A stretch of 64,000 nt of DNA from NCBI RefSeq assembly GCF_006968745.1, contig NZ_CP030118.1, positions 930,001 to 994,000 of the forward strand, read 5' to 3'. A program made the translations under genes and the position numbers. Of this stretch, positions 27,406 through 36,384 are shown in pieces; positions within the stretch are counted from its first letter, which is position 1; each line of letters opens with the position of its first letter. The notes beneath the pieces are model-generated. The model was given only the letters and a program-made list of their open reading frames with translations. It was not told where the DNA came from and made no database searches. Source of the DNA: Brasilonema sennae CENA114. Its GTDB lineage: Bacteria; Cyanobacteriota; Cyanobacteriia; Cyanobacteriales; Nostocaceae.

Positions 27406-28953
27406 ATGGATTTTGCTAATCTCGCATCGCAGCTGAACGCTGGAACAATTCTGCCAGAGGGGATTGTGATTGTCACCCTCTTGGGAGTTTTGATTGTTGA
27501 TTTGATTTTAGGGCGGACGTCCTCACGCTGGATTGGATATCTAGCAATTGCAGGTTTACTTGCTTCTGTCGTCGCCCTGTTGTTTGAATGGGAAAATATA
27601 AATCCGATCTCTTTTGGCGGTGCCTTTAATGGTGACGATCTGAGTATCGTCTTTCGCGCTCTCATAGCATTAACTGCCGCTGTCACCATTTTGATGTCGA
27701 TTCGCTACATTGAACAAAGTGGTACCGCTTTAGCCGAATTCATCGCGATTTTGCTAACTGCTACTCTGGGAGGAATGTTCCTATCAGGGGCTAGTGAGTT
27801 GGTGATGATTTTCATCTCTCTAGAATGCCTGAGTATTTCCTCTTATTTGCTCACAGGTTACACCAAGCGTGACCCCCGCTCTAACGAAGCAGCGCTGAAA
27901 TATCTGTTGATTGGTGCTTCGAGTACAGCAGTGTTTTTGTATGGAGTTTCGCTGTTGTACGGTTTATCAGGTGGAGAAACCGAACTGAGTGCGATCGCAA
28001 GCGAAATTGCCATATCTGGTTTTGGTCAATCTCTAGGTTTAGTGATTGCTTTAGTTTTCGTAATTGCAGGTATTGGCTTCAAAATCTCCGCTGCACCTTT
28101 CCACCAATGGACACCAGACGTTTATGAAGGCGCACCCACGCCAGTGATTGCGTTTTTATCAGTTGGTTCCAAAGCAGCTGGGTTTGCTTTAGCGATTCGC
28201 TTGCTGACAACAGCCTTCCCTCTGGTTGCTGACGAATGGAAGTTTGTTTTCACCGCCCTTGCGGTCCTGAGTATGATATTGGGTAACGTCGTCGCCCTTG
28301 CTCAAACCAGCATGAAACGGATGCTGGCGTATTCTTCCATCGGTCAAGCCGGCTTCGTCATGATTGGCTTAGTTGCAGGCACACAAGCAGGATATGCCAG
28401 CATGGTATTTTATCTGCTGGTCTACCTGTTCATGAATTTATGCGGCTTTACCTGCGTGATTCTGTTCTCCCTGCGCACAGGAACTGACCAAATTGTGGAA
28501 TACTCTGGTTTGTATCACAAAGATCCACTCCTGACACTGGGGTTAAGTATTTCCCTACTGTCCTTGGGTGGTATTCCACCACTAGCCGGATTTTTCGGTA
28601 AGATTTACCTGTTCTGGGCAGGTTGGCAGGCTGGACTGTACTGGTTAGTTTTACTGGGCTTAGTCACCACTGTCGTCTCCATCTACTACTACATCCGCGT
28701 AGTTAGGATGATGGTCGTTAAAGAAACTCATGAAATGTCTGAGGTAGTGAAGAATTATCCAGAAGTAAGTTGGAATTTGCCGGGATATAGACCTTTACAG
28801 GTGGGGTTGATCGCGACATTAGTCGCTACTTCCATCGCTGGAATCTTGTCAAATCCCATATTTACTCTGGCTAACAATTCCATCGCTCATACTTCAATTT
28901 TGCAACCGACAGCAGTTGTGACCACTCAAGTAAGTGCAATGAACAACCAGTAA
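27406..28953 (+). CDS. ndhB: NAD(P)H-quinone oxidoreductase subunit 2 (NDH-1 NdhB)
   Basis: A 515-residue proton-pumping antiporter-like subunit of the thylakoid NDH-1 complex, used in respiration, cyclic electron flow and CO2 uptake. It has about 14 transmembrane helices. Family markers include [20 protein letters not shown], the lysine-bearing [38 protein letters not shown] and [19 protein letters not shown]. Length and start ([13 protein letters not shown]) match cyanobacterial NdhB. It is monocistronic here, as is usual for this subunit, and is followed 12 nt later by a hairpin. Confidence 0.97.
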   Translation: MDFANLASQLNAGTILPEGIVIVTLLGVLIVDLILGRTSSRWIGYLAIAGLLASVVALLFEWENINPISFGGAFNGDDLSIVFRALIALTAAVTILMSIRYIEQSGTALAEFIAILLTATLGGMFLSGASELVMIFISLECLSISSYLLTGYTKRDPRSNEAALKYLLIGASSTAVFLYGVSLLYGLSGGETELSAIASEIAISGFGQSLGLVIALVFVIAGIGFKISAAPFHQWTPDVYEGAPTPVIAFLSVGSKAAGFALAIRLLTTAFPLVADEWKFVFTALAVLSMILGNVVALAQTSMKRMLAYSSIGQAGFVMIGLVAGTQAGYASMVFYLLVYLFMNLCGFTCVILFSLRTGTDQIVEYSGLYHKDPLLTLGLSISLLSLGGIPPLAGFFGKIYLFWAGWQAGLYWLVLLGLVTTVVSIYYYIRVVRMMVVKETHEMSEVVKNYPEVSWNLPGYRPLQVGLIATLVATSIAGILSNPIFTLANNSIAHTSILQPTAVVTTQVSAMNNQ

Positions 28954-28965
28954 GTTAGTCGTGTT

Positions 28966-28995
28966 TTGGTAGTTGTGCATAAGCGCAACTACCAA
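28966..28995 (+). terminator. Hairpin after ndhB
   Basis: TTGGTAGTTG pairs perfectly with CAACTACCAA across a 10-nt loop, starting 12 nt past the ndhB stop. There is no strong U tract, so termination is likely but not certain. Confidence 0.6.
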
Positions 28996-29159
28996 CAAAA
29001 TCTTGTGCATCACATTCCACAGCGAGCTCAAAAAGTGACGATACTTTTCTAAGAGAATGTTTTAAAAGTTTATTTTCATATATCCTGGCGATTAGAAATC
29101 GCAGCGACACAGACAAAACCTGCCTCCGCAGGTTCACTAAACCCCTTATTTTTCATTAG

Positions 29160-29340
29160 TCCACGTAGGTGGTGAGACAGCGCTACAGGAGGGTTTGCGC
29201 TCTCACGGCGACTGCGTAAGCGCAAGCGCATGCGGCTTGAGCCTTCGCGTAAGCGTGTCCCTTTGGGACTTACAAAGTAGCGTAGGCGTGCAGCAGATAC
29301 CCGAAGGGACTTTGCTTGTGTAGTAGCGAATTATATTCGC
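29160..29340. repeat. Cluster of dispersed GC-rich palindromic repeats
   Basis: Blocks such as GTAAGCGCAAGCGCATGCGG, GTCCCTTTGGGAC and GATACCCGAAGGGAC occupy the gap between ndhB and the response regulator. GATACCCGAAGGG recurs at 35004-35015. The gap 28996-29375 contains no supported gene. Confidence 0.6.
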
Positions 29341-29375
29341 CAATGACTTTTCAAACATCCTCTAAGTATTTTTTA

Positions 29376-29945
29376 TTATTTAATTCTCTGTTGAAGAAAC
29401 CTCATAACTTTAGCTAGCTGTTTATTTAGACTATCTATTTCTGTTTGCATGCTGGCGATTTTTTGATTTAATATTTGAATGTCAGTAGTTGATGTCTCCT
29501 GACTGGAAGTTTCCGTTTTTTCAATAGTAGTAGATACTGTTAAAAGCTCAACTGGTTCTTGACGTGGCTGTTTAGCCTTTTTCATTGCTGATTTGACAGC
29601 GTCAATAAGTTGCTTTTGGTCAAAAGGCTTTTCGATAAATTCAAAATACTCAAAGGGTTCTGGGATTTTTTCCATCACCTCTTGTTTACGACCAGACATA
29701 ATGAGCAGAGGAATTTTTTTTAGATCTGGCTGGGATTGAATCTCCTGAAAAACTTCCCAGCCACTCACTTTAGGTAGCACAAAATCCAGCAGAATCAGGC
29801 TGAGTTTTTCTTGACGGATAAGATTCAATCCTTCAAGACCATCTCTTGCTTCCAATACCTGGAAGTTGCCTTGTGGTAACATTTCCCGTACTTTTACCCG
29901 GACAACTGTAGTGTCATCGATAACTAGAATTTTATGAGTTCCCAC
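29376..29945 (-). CDS. Response regulator with C-terminal coiled coil
   Basis: A 189-residue protein with a GTG start (GTGGGAACTCAT). Residues 4-125 form a receiver domain: acidic pair in ILVIDDTTVV, phospho-acceptor Asp in LILLDFVLPKVSGWEV, Ser in LLIMSGRK and Lys in FIEKPFDQKQL. A Thr/Ser/Glu-rich linker leads to a short coiled coil (about 155-189, LNQKIASMQTEIDSLNKQL). There is no DNA-binding or enzymatic output, so it probably signals by protein contact or oligomerisation. It is monocistronic. No kinase is nearby to identify its partner. Confidence 0.88.
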   Translation of the reverse strand: MGTHKILVIDDTTVVRVKVREMLPQGNFQVLEARDGLEGLNLIRQEKLSLILLDFVLPKVSGWEVFQEIQSQPDLKKIPLLIMSGRKQEVMEKIPEPFEYFEFIEKPFDQKQLIDAVKSAMKKAKQPRQEPVELLTVSTTIEKTETSSQETSTTDIQILNQKIASMQTEIDSLNKQLAKVMRFLQQRIK

Positions 29946-30162
29946 GAGTGTTTGGTGTAATAAATACTTTAGGTTGAGAGAGTGGTTTCGCCAATTAACA
30001 CACTATACTCAATCTTTTCTTAATTTAGGGGAGAGTAAATTCTCGGATAAAGAACATTAAATTGTATTTAATATAACTTTTAACTTCTTCACCGTAAGCT
30101 CCGCGCCATACCTCTTTTTTCCATGAGGGACCGATGTATCCCGGCACTAAACGGAGTACCGT

Positions 30163-30168
30163 TATAAT
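30163..30168 (+). promoter_or_regulatory. Possible -10 element for lipA
   Basis: TATAAT stands 37 nt before the lipA ATG. No good -35 TTGACA lies at the right distance, so this is a weak call. Confidence 0.35.
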
Positions 30169-30205
30169 GCGGGACTTATAGCCCTTCAAACTCCCCATCA
30201 GTTAA

Positions 30206-31117
30206 ATGCTTATGACTTCTTCACAAAAAGCCGAACTGAAATCTCAGATCAGGGCAATGCCTACGTGGTTGCGTCGTTCAATAGGTAAAGCCAGCGAACT
30301 TTCTACAGTACAGCGTATTATCAAGCAGCACCAAATTCACACGATTTGCGAAGAGGGACGGTGTCCGAACCGAGGGGAGTGTTACTCTCAAAAAACTGCA
30401 ACTTTCTTACTTATGGGTGCAACCTGCACCAGAGCTTGTGCATTTTGTCAAGTCGATAAAGGTCATGCACCCATGCCTCTTGACTCTGAAGAACCGCAAA
30501 AAGTGGCACAAGCAGTGCAGCTTTTAGGATTACGTTATGTTGTGCTGACTTCTGTAGCACGAGATGACTTGCCAGATCAAGGAGCAGGTCATTTTGTCAA
30601 GACAATGCAAACTATCCGACAGCTAAACCCAGAAACTCAAATTGAGGTATTGACACCAGATTTCTGGGGTGGTGCGGGTGCTGGACAACAAGGTCAACGT
30701 GAGCGTATATATAAGGTAGTGAAGGCGAAACCAGCCTGTTTTAATCACAATATTGAGACGGTCCAACGGTTACAAGGACCAGTCCGCCGAGGAGCGAAAT
30801 ACGATCGCTCGCTTTTTGTGTTGCAAGTTGTTAAAGAAATCGACTCTTGCATTCCCACCAAGTCAGGGTTGATGCTGGGACACGGGGAAACAGTTGAGGA
30901 AGTTGTTGAGGCAATGGTGGATCTTCGCAAAGTGGGGTGCGATCGCATCACAATCGGTCAGTATATGCGTCCTTCCTTGGAACATTTGCCCGTCCAAAAA
31001 TATTGGACACCTGAAGAATTCGATCAATTAGGCAATACAGCACAAGAAATGGGATTTAGCCATGTTCGTTCTGGTCCTCTAGTTCGCAGTTCTTATCACG
31101 CAGGCGTCGAGGAGTAA
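30206..31117 (+). CDS. lipA: Lipoyl synthase (radical SAM)
   Basis: Inserts two sulfur atoms into octanoyl groups on lipoyl-dependent enzymes. It has 303 residues from the first ATG; an in-frame ATG two codons later would give 301. The auxiliary [4Fe-4S] cluster is bound by the three Cys of [14 protein letters not shown] and the radical-SAM cluster by [12 protein letters not shown] (C-x3-C-x2-C). The C-terminal RSSYHAG holds the conserved RSSY serine that ligates the auxiliary cluster. It is a single gene. Cyanobacteria often have two LipA homologues; which one this is cannot be told from the window. Confidence 0.96.
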   Translation: MLMTSSQKAELKSQIRAMPTWLRRSIGKASELSTVQRIIKQHQIHTICEEGRCPNRGECYSQKTATFLLMGATCTRACAFCQVDKGHAPMPLDSEEPQKVAQAVQLLGLRYVVLTSVARDDLPDQGAGHFVKTMQTIRQLNPETQIEVLTPDFWGGAGAGQQGQRERIYKVVKAKPACFNHNIETVQRLQGPVRRGAKYDRSLFVLQVVKEIDSCIPTKSGLMLGHGETVEEVVEAMVDLRKVGCDRITIGQYMRPSLEHLPVQKYWTPEEFDQLGNTAQEMGFSHVRSGPLVRSSYHAGVEE

Positions 31118-31278
31118 AGTACCCACCATTAAACCATCCTAAAAAAGACTTTGTGCTACATTTTGTTTATTTTTGCTGATTTGTGCTGCAAAGTCTACAA
31201 AAATATTCTTGAAGAATCTGCCAATATATGACAGCTCTTTGGTATTTGTTAAGAAGTCTTTAAATAGGAGAGAACACA

Positions 31279-31449
31279 ATGACTGCTAATGCTAAGACAG
31301 CTGCTGCTAATGCTACTGCTGCAAAAGTAGGCGAAGACGTTGCTAAAAGTGGAGCTAAAGCTCCTTATACCTTTCGTGTAGGTTGGGCAGTGTTACTACT
31401 GGCTATCAATTTCCTTGTAGCTGCCTATTACTTCCATATTATTGAATAA
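31279..31449 (+). CDS. psaX: Photosystem I subunit PsaX (N-terminally extended)
   Basis: A 56-residue single-span thylakoid protein of photosystem I. The C-terminal 28 residues (YTFRVGWAVLLLAINFLVAA followed by YYFHIIE) match PsaX as I know it from Thermosynechococcus and Nostoc, a peripheral helix that contacts a chlorophyll. The first ~28 residues are an Ala/Asn/Thr/Lys-rich lead (MTANAKTAAANATAAKVGED) absent from the short thermophilic protein. The start is supported by AGGAGA seven nucleotides before the ATG. It lies 160 nt after lipA with no terminator that I can see. Confidence 0.88.
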   Translation: MTANAKTAAANATAAKVGEDVAKSGAKAPYTFRVGWAVLLLAINFLVAAYYFHIIE

Positions 31450-31462
31450 TTAGTTCACTAAA

Positions 31463-31673
31463 GCTAAGGGTGTAGGGGTGTAGGGTGTAGGGGTGTAAGG
31501 GGTAAGAAGGGATGATGTTTTTGTGCACCATACCCCCGAAACTCTGGGGTACAATGCCCTTAGGGCATATCCTTTTACACCCTTAGTTTGGTGCACCCAC
31601 TAATTACATCCCCTCTCCCCCTATCCCCAGAGGGGACCCCGAGTCCCCCTTATACCCTCACCCCCTTACACCC
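31463..31673. repeat. GGTGTAG repeats and inverted repeats after psaX
   Basis: Tandem GGGTGTAG units (31468-31500), the pair GTGCACCA / TGGTGCAC (about 31522 and 31591), the palindrome TGCCCTTAGGGCA (31554-31566), and pyrimidine-rich TACACCC units at the right end. The region probably includes transcript ends for both psaX and the convergent dehydratase gene. Confidence 0.65.
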
Positions 31674-32642
31674 CTAGTTCAGAAACAATTGCCCGACTTT
31701 CCCCAAATCCACATTTCCACCGCTAATAATTACACCAACCCTAGCCCCCGGTACTTTCACCACTCCTTCCAACAAAGCCGCTGCGGCTAACACCCCAGTC
31801 GGTTCAATAACAATTTTGAGGCGTTCCCACAAAAAGAACATGGTGCGTAGAATCGCTTCTTCTGATACCGTGACCATATCATCGACATAATGTAGCACCA
31901 GTGGCAAAGTTATTTTACCTAAATAAGGGGTACGAGCACCGTCAGCAATGGTTTCTGGATTATTGACAGTTTGTAGAGTTTTGGTGTGAAAGGAACGTGT
32001 CGCATCGTCAGCAAGTTCTGGTTCTACTCCTATCACCCGACACTTGGGTAATACGGCTTTGGTTGCAATGGCGGAACCAGAAAGTAATCCACCACCACCG
32101 CAACAAACGAGCAGCAAGTCTAGTTCACCAACTTCCTCAATAAGTTCTTTGGCAGCTGTACCTTGTCCGGCTACGATGTGAGGATGGTCGTAAGGAGGAA
32201 TCATCACACCTCCTCGCTCAGTTAATAGAGTTTGGGCTAATTCTTCTCTGTTGGTTTGCTTGCGGTTATACAAAACCACCTCACCGCCATACCCACGAGT
32301 CGCAGATAACTTGACGGCTGGAGCATCCTCAGGCATCGCGATAGTAATAGGAATATTTAGCAGTTGTCCAGCAAGTGCTGTTGCTTGAGCATGATTCCCA
32401 GAAGAAAAAGTCAAGACGCCTTTTTGCTTTTGTTCTTCAGACAACTGTGATAGTGCATTGTATGCACCTCTAAATTTGAAAGATCCGGTGCGCTGGAAGT
32501 TCTCGCACTTGAAAAACACTTGAGCGTTGGTGCGATCGTTAACAGTTCTGGAAGTGAGAACTGGGGTGCGGTGAGCAACACCAGCTAAACGCTTGGCGGC
32601 GGCTTCTACATCAGTGATGGTGACGGAATTATGCTGTGACAT
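31674..32642 (-). CDS. PLP-dependent threonine/serine dehydratase
   Basis: About 322 residues, fold type II PLP enzyme without an ACT regulatory domain, so of the catabolic threonine dehydratase / serine racemase group. The cofactor lysine is Lys56 in TGSFKFRGAYNAL; the phosphate-binding loop is CCGGGGLLSGSA; FSSGNHAQATALAG is the substrate-binding Asn loop. I start at the ATG at 32642 (MSQHNSVTI); it overlaps the end of the GNAT gene by 14 nt, which suggests translational coupling. The longer reading reaches into the GNAT frame without homology. Exact substrate (Thr, Ser or hydroxyaspartate) cannot be set from sequence alone. Confidence 0.9.
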   Translation of the reverse strand: MSQHNSVTITDVEAAAKRLAGVAHRTPVLTSRTVNDRTNAQVFFKCENFQRTGSFKFRGAYNALSQLSEEQKQKGVLTFSSGNHAQATALAGQLLNIPITIAMPEDAPAVKLSATRGYGGEVVLYNRKQTNREELAQTLLTERGGVMIPPYDHPHIVAGQGTAAKELIEEVGELDLLLVCCGGGGLLSGSAIATKAVLPKCRVIGVEPELADDATRSFHTKTLQTVNNPETIADGARTPYLGKITLPLVLHYVDDMVTVSEEAILRTMFFLWERLKIVIEPTGVLAAAALLEGVVKVPGARVGVIISGGNVDLGKVGQLFLN

Positions 32643-33498
32643 TGACGGCTTTGTTTTCAGTGAACGAGTATTCAGACAAATCACCTACAGGCTGGTAGCC
32701 GATCGCCTGGTAAATGTGATTAGAAGTCGGGTTTGCCAAATCAGTGAACAAGCAGCAATATCGATGCCCTTGATTCAGTAAAGTTTGGCTCAAAGCCGCC
32801 ACACAAGCACTAGCGTAACCTTTTCTGCGGTGTTCTGGTGGTGTGTAAACTAAACCCACCGCTGCACCGTTGGGCATTACACGAACATGGCACGCCATTG
32901 AAACAGGGATTTCATCTTCCCAAATGTAAGCAATACCTCGATCCAAAAGGCGCTCTACTTTGCGTTCAGCTTCTGACTCAACAGTGCCCAAGGCTTCCAG
33001 TGCAAAGGCTTCATACCAAGGGATGAGAAGTTGGCGATAGCTTTGTGTCGCCAAACGTAACTCACCTGTTGTTTTGGGAATCGGCTGCACTTGTTCCAAT
33101 TGAAAAGCACGCAGAGCCATTTTTAGATGGTAGGATTGACCAGTTAAGGAATGCCAAGCTTCCACGAAAGCTTTTGCCTCAGCAGTGGGAGCATTGACTC
33201 CTGACAATAATTCTTGAGTGTGGCGTATGTCTTGGGCGATCGCCTCTATACTCCCAAAATCCTCTATCTTTGACAACAGCAATTTTCGCCCAGGTGTTCT
33301 CATCGCCACAGCAATAACATCTCCGTCTACTTCAACAGTTGTCAAATAGGGCTTTTCGTCGAAGTGTTCGGGATTTTGAATCAAACTGTTGCAAAGTGCA
33401 AGCTGCACGTTATGCAATGCTTCGTGATTGAGCAAGTAGTCTTTCACTTGCTCGTAAAATTGACTTACATCTTCAAAACGATTAATTTTCATCAACAT
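32629..33498 (-). CDS. GNAT family N-acetyltransferase
   Basis: A 289-residue protein with a C-terminal GNAT domain. The acetyl-CoA loop is PPEHRRKGYASACVAALSQ (the R/Q-x-x-G-x-G/A motif) and HIYQAIGYQPVGDLSEY is the end of the fold. The N-terminal ~150 residues form an additional GNAT-like half (DVSQFYEQVKDYLLNHE, TVEVDGDVIAVAMRTPG), as in two-lobed cyanobacterial members. The substrate is unknown. It is the upstream partner of the dehydratase (14-nt overlap), and the AAA gene begins only 20 nt before it on the same strand, so the three could be one transcript. Confidence 0.88.
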   Translation of the reverse strand: MLMKINRFEDVSQFYEQVKDYLLNHEALHNVQLALCNSLIQNPEHFDEKPYLTTVEVDGDVIAVAMRTPGRKLLLSKIEDFGSIEAIAQDIRHTQELLSGVNAPTAEAKAFVEAWHSLTGQSYHLKMALRAFQLEQVQPIPKTTGELRLATQSYRQLLIPWYEAFALEALGTVESEAERKVERLLDRGIAYIWEDEIPVSMACHVRVMPNGAAVGLVYTPPEHRRKGYASACVAALSQTLLNQGHRYCCLFTDLANPTSNHIYQAIGYQPVGDLSEYSFTENKAVNVTA

Positions 33499-33518
33499 CA
33501 GTTGTGGTGGTGACAGAA

Positions 33519-34754
33519 TTATGCTGTACTTACTGCGGCTGTGTTTTCACCAGTTGCACTGCTCATTTGTTGTCGCAAAACAGCAACTAGTGAAATCATG
33601 CTTTTATCGATTCCACCTGCTTCCATCCCTTGCATCCAAAGCATCATAGATGAGACAAATAGTTCTTTGAGGTAAGCGAAGGAGAAGCCATTTGTCATCT
33701 CGGCAATTTGAGAGATTGTGGCTTCAGACAAGCGCATTGTCGGTTTAAATCTGTCGTTCCACAAGTTGATATAGGCTAAGCGTTCTGACAAAGCTGGCAA
33801 CTCAAAGTAATATTTACGGTCAAAACGACTAGGACGATTTAAAATTGCTGGATCTATACGATCTGGATGGTTAGTTGTGGCTAATATGACTATTCCAAGA
33901 TTTGTGGCAAAACCATCAAGTTCATTCAAAAAGAACGAACGATTTTCTCCTTCTACTAAAGAATCAAGATCTTCTAAGACTAAAAGACAGGGTGCAGACT
34001 GTCGTGCTTGCCGAAAGACTTGACGAATATTGTGGTGAGGATTACTATACTCCGATTTGAAGCTTTTGACGTATAAGCAAGGCTGCTGCATTTTATTAAT
34101 CAAAGCTTTGACTGCGTGAGTCTTGCCATTTCCTGGAGAGCCAATAAATAAAATTCCTCGCTTCCAAGGTAAACCGTAAGCTTCGTAAGTTTCTCGCAAA
34201 GCAAAAAAGTTTGTCAAGTCATCTTGAAGTTCTTGTTTAAGAGTGCTTGGCAAAATCAGATTATCAAAAGTCGCGTTCTGAATAGACTCAAACAACTCTT
34301 CATTTTTCGACCAATAGCCTTCTTCAAACACTAAAATTTCACTTCTGATTTCGGAGTTCCACTCACAAACTGCGGCAAAAAACTTTTGAGCGATATCTTT
34401 ACTTTCAGCCAAAATCCAGTGATATCTGGTTTTACAATAACCCTCCTGAAAACTTATGAGTAGGATATCGAGTTTCTGTTCTTCCCATGTCACCTCAAAG
34501 CTGGCATTTTCAGTCGAATTGTAAATTTTGTTTTCCATGCCATCCCAACCAGAAATAATTTGGTTGTAGATAGAGGTGTCATACTTAATAGTACAGAAGT
34601 TTGCCTGGGCGTAACTTTGGACATCAAATGCAGAATCGCTCGCTTCCAGCAACGCTTTTTTAGGATAAAACGCTGCTAATTCCTGACTAACATGATAGGT
34701 AATAGCGTTCGTAGGAAGGTTAAGTGCTTCTAAAATCAGTTGTTGAATTTTCAT
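33519..34754 (-). CDS. AAA ATPase, BCS1-like core (AAA-1)
   Basis: A 411-residue protein from the ATG at 34754 (MKIQQLILEALNL); upstream codons do not look coding. Residues 1-190 are an unrecognised N-terminal domain with repeated aromatic strands. Residues 195-390 are a classical AAA module: Walker A GSPGNGKT (205-212), Walker B-like LLVLEDLDSL with the Glu-Asp order of BCS1-type proteins, sensor 1 in ILATTNHPDRIDPAI, arginine fingers in NRPSRFDRKYYF. A helical lid follows (LSEATISQIAEMTNGFS). It may act on proteins as an unfoldase or remodeller. It neighbours a second, unrelated-looking AAA gene; the short gap between them contains a MITE-like repeat. Confidence 0.88.
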   Translation of the reverse strand: MKIQQLILEALNLPTNAITYHVSQELAAFYPKKALLEASDSAFDVQSYAQANFCTIKYDTSIYNQIISGWDGMENKIYNSTENASFEVTWEEQKLDILLISFQEGYCKTRYHWILAESKDIAQKFFAAVCEWNSEIRSEILVFEEGYWSKNEELFESIQNATFDNLILPSTLKQELQDDLTNFFALRETYEAYGLPWKRGILFIGSPGNGKTHAVKALINKMQQPCLYVKSFKSEYSNPHHNIRQVFRQARQSAPCLLVLEDLDSLVEGENRSFFLNELDGFATNLGIVILATTNHPDRIDPAILNRPSRFDRKYYFELPALSERLAYINLWNDRFKPTMRLSEATISQIAEMTNGFSFAYLKELFVSSMMLWMQGMEAGGIDKSMISLVAVLRQQMSSATGENTAAVSTA

Positions 34755-34918
34755 GGTTTTATTGCTTTGAAACTTATTGAAATACATATTTTGGTAGGGT
34801 GGGCATTGCCTACCTGAGTTCATACAATGGCGTATTCATCCAACTGCAAACTGCTAAGTTAAGTCGGCGTAAAAATTTCAAGGTATATCATTGCGAGTGG
34901 AGCAAGAATGATAACCTC

Positions 34919-35028
34919 TGTAGAGACGTTGCATGTGAGTCCAGCGCTGCGGGAGGGTTTCCCTCAGCAGGCGACTGGCGTTCGCGAAGCGTCTCCGAAG
35001 GAGATACCCGAAGGGCAACGTCTCTACA
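34919..35028. mobile_element. MITE-like element with 13-bp terminal inverted repeats
   Basis: TGTAGAGACGTTG at 34919-34931 and its exact complement at 35016-35028 bound about 110 bp. The inside holds GGAGGGTTTCCCTC and the dispersed block GATACCCGAAGGG. There is no transposase frame. It lies between the two AAA genes. Confidence 0.65.
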
Positions 35029-35181
35029 CGTGTGAAATCAAAAATAATCCTTAACAGCAACGGTATTGGGTTATTGTCTAGGAAGACACTCACTTCATAG
35101 TTTATACAAAACCTTCGAGACAAATTCCAGATATTTACCACTCAAGAATTTGCTTGCTAATCCAATCATCAAAAACCATCT

Positions 35182-36384
35182 TCAAACAAATCGTTGCGTA
35201 AACTCGCACATTAAATCCACTCTCCCCTTACGTAGCATTGCTGGATCTAATCTTTCTGTGGTGTTACAAGTCATCAACACAACTAACTGCTGCTGTATAT
35301 GAATACCAGAATCATCAATAACACTTTGGTACAGCGTGCCGTCTAGTAAACTCAATATATGTTCGGTTTTGTTATTGTACTGCGCTACTTCGGTAGCACG
35401 ATTTTGTGCTAAGTTATCTGCCTCGTTAATAATGATGCAAATTCTTTCTAGATATGTGGGTGGGACAAAGTTGGCGATCGCATCATGATCCAAAATAAAA
35501 ATCACATACCCTAAAGGTACTAAAATCTCTTTAGCAACTGCTTGTGTCCATGCGGTTTTACCTGTACCTGGTTCTCCATGTACCAAAACTGCTAACTGCT
35601 TCTGATTGAGAATTGCCTGTTGTACTAAATCAGTAAAGTTTTGAATATCTTCAGGAAAACTCCGAATCGGAAACTGACTATAAAGTTTACCCACACGAGT
35701 TTGATATCCACTCAGCATAATTGCTAAATCATGTGTCGCTTTGTTAACGAGTGGAGCGAGATTTTTTGCTAATAAAGTATACTGTCGTCGTCCTCTGTCA
35801 AAAGAGTTTATTTGTAACCAAACGTCATTTTTTGACCAATAAGCATAAACGGTGTTAAGAACGTCCAAACGCTCCCAGTTTACAAATTTTTCAACGGGAA
35901 AATAAAAATCTCGTTCCAAATAATATTGTGTGATTATGTGAGGACATCCCAATACATCTAAAACGCGCAATACAGTAATTTCTTGAAGACGATTCAGAAC
36001 ATAATCAATTGGAATGCTGTTGCGGCTGACAAATTGCACGATAGGCGTTTCGGTACTTAAAATATCTTTGTAACGATAGTCTGGTGACAGAGGATCGGGT
36101 GTGATGTAATTCCAATATTTTTCTACTTCATAACGAGTATTATCAGAGACAACACTTAATAAATTAGCCCACCAAGTATAATTATGACGTCCTAATATCT
36201 CAGCGAAATTACTTGCTAAATTAAAACTTTTTTGCGTAAATTCTTGCCTGTCGTGACACAACAGTTGCCACACAAACTCCCAGTCCAACTCTCTATGGAA
36301 TGGTCGCCAGCCACTTGCTAGTAAACTTTGACGGTTACTATTAGCAGGAGCGCCTTCGTCATTTCTATAGTATTCAAAGTCCAT
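35182..36384 (-). CDS. AAA ATPase with altered Walker B (AAA-2)
   Basis: A 400-residue protein. The N-terminal ~230 residues (rich in Trp, Tyr and Asn) match no domain I know. The AAA core has Walker A HGEPGTGKTAW (Lys276), a Walker B that reads ICIIINEADN, with Asn320 where the metal-binding Asp is normal but Glu321 kept, sensor 1 VLMTCNTTERLDPAML, and an SRH arginine in RKGRVDLM. The frame stops 12 residues after that arginine, so the usual C-terminal helical lid is missing. A frame-shifted continuation (LKMVFDDWISKQILEW) is possible just beyond the stop. Same strand as AAA-1 and 427 nt upstream of it. Confidence 0.82.
   Translation of the reverse strand: MDFEYYRNDEGAPANSNRQSLLASGWRPFHRELDWEFVWQLLCHDRQEFTQKSFNLASNFAEILGRHNYTWWANLLSVVSDNTRYEVEKYWNYITPDPLSPDYRYKDILSTETPIVQFVSRNSIPIDYVLNRLQEITVLRVLDVLGCPHIITQYYLERDFYFPVEKFVNWERLDVLNTVYAYWSKNDVWLQINSFDRGRRQYTLLAKNLAPLVNKATHDLAIMLSGYQTRVGKLYSQFPIRSFPEDIQNFTDLVQQAILNQKQLAVLVHGEPGTGKTAWTQAVAKEILVPLGYVIFILDHDAIANFVPPTYLERICIIINEADNLAQNRATEVAQYNNKTEHILSLLDGTLYQSVIDDSGIHIQQQLVVLMTCNTTERLDPAMLRKGRVDLMCEFTQRFV

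Noticed and set aside
34878..35141. 87-codon leftward ORF between the AAA genes
   Set aside because: It crosses the MITE-like element and shows no domain.
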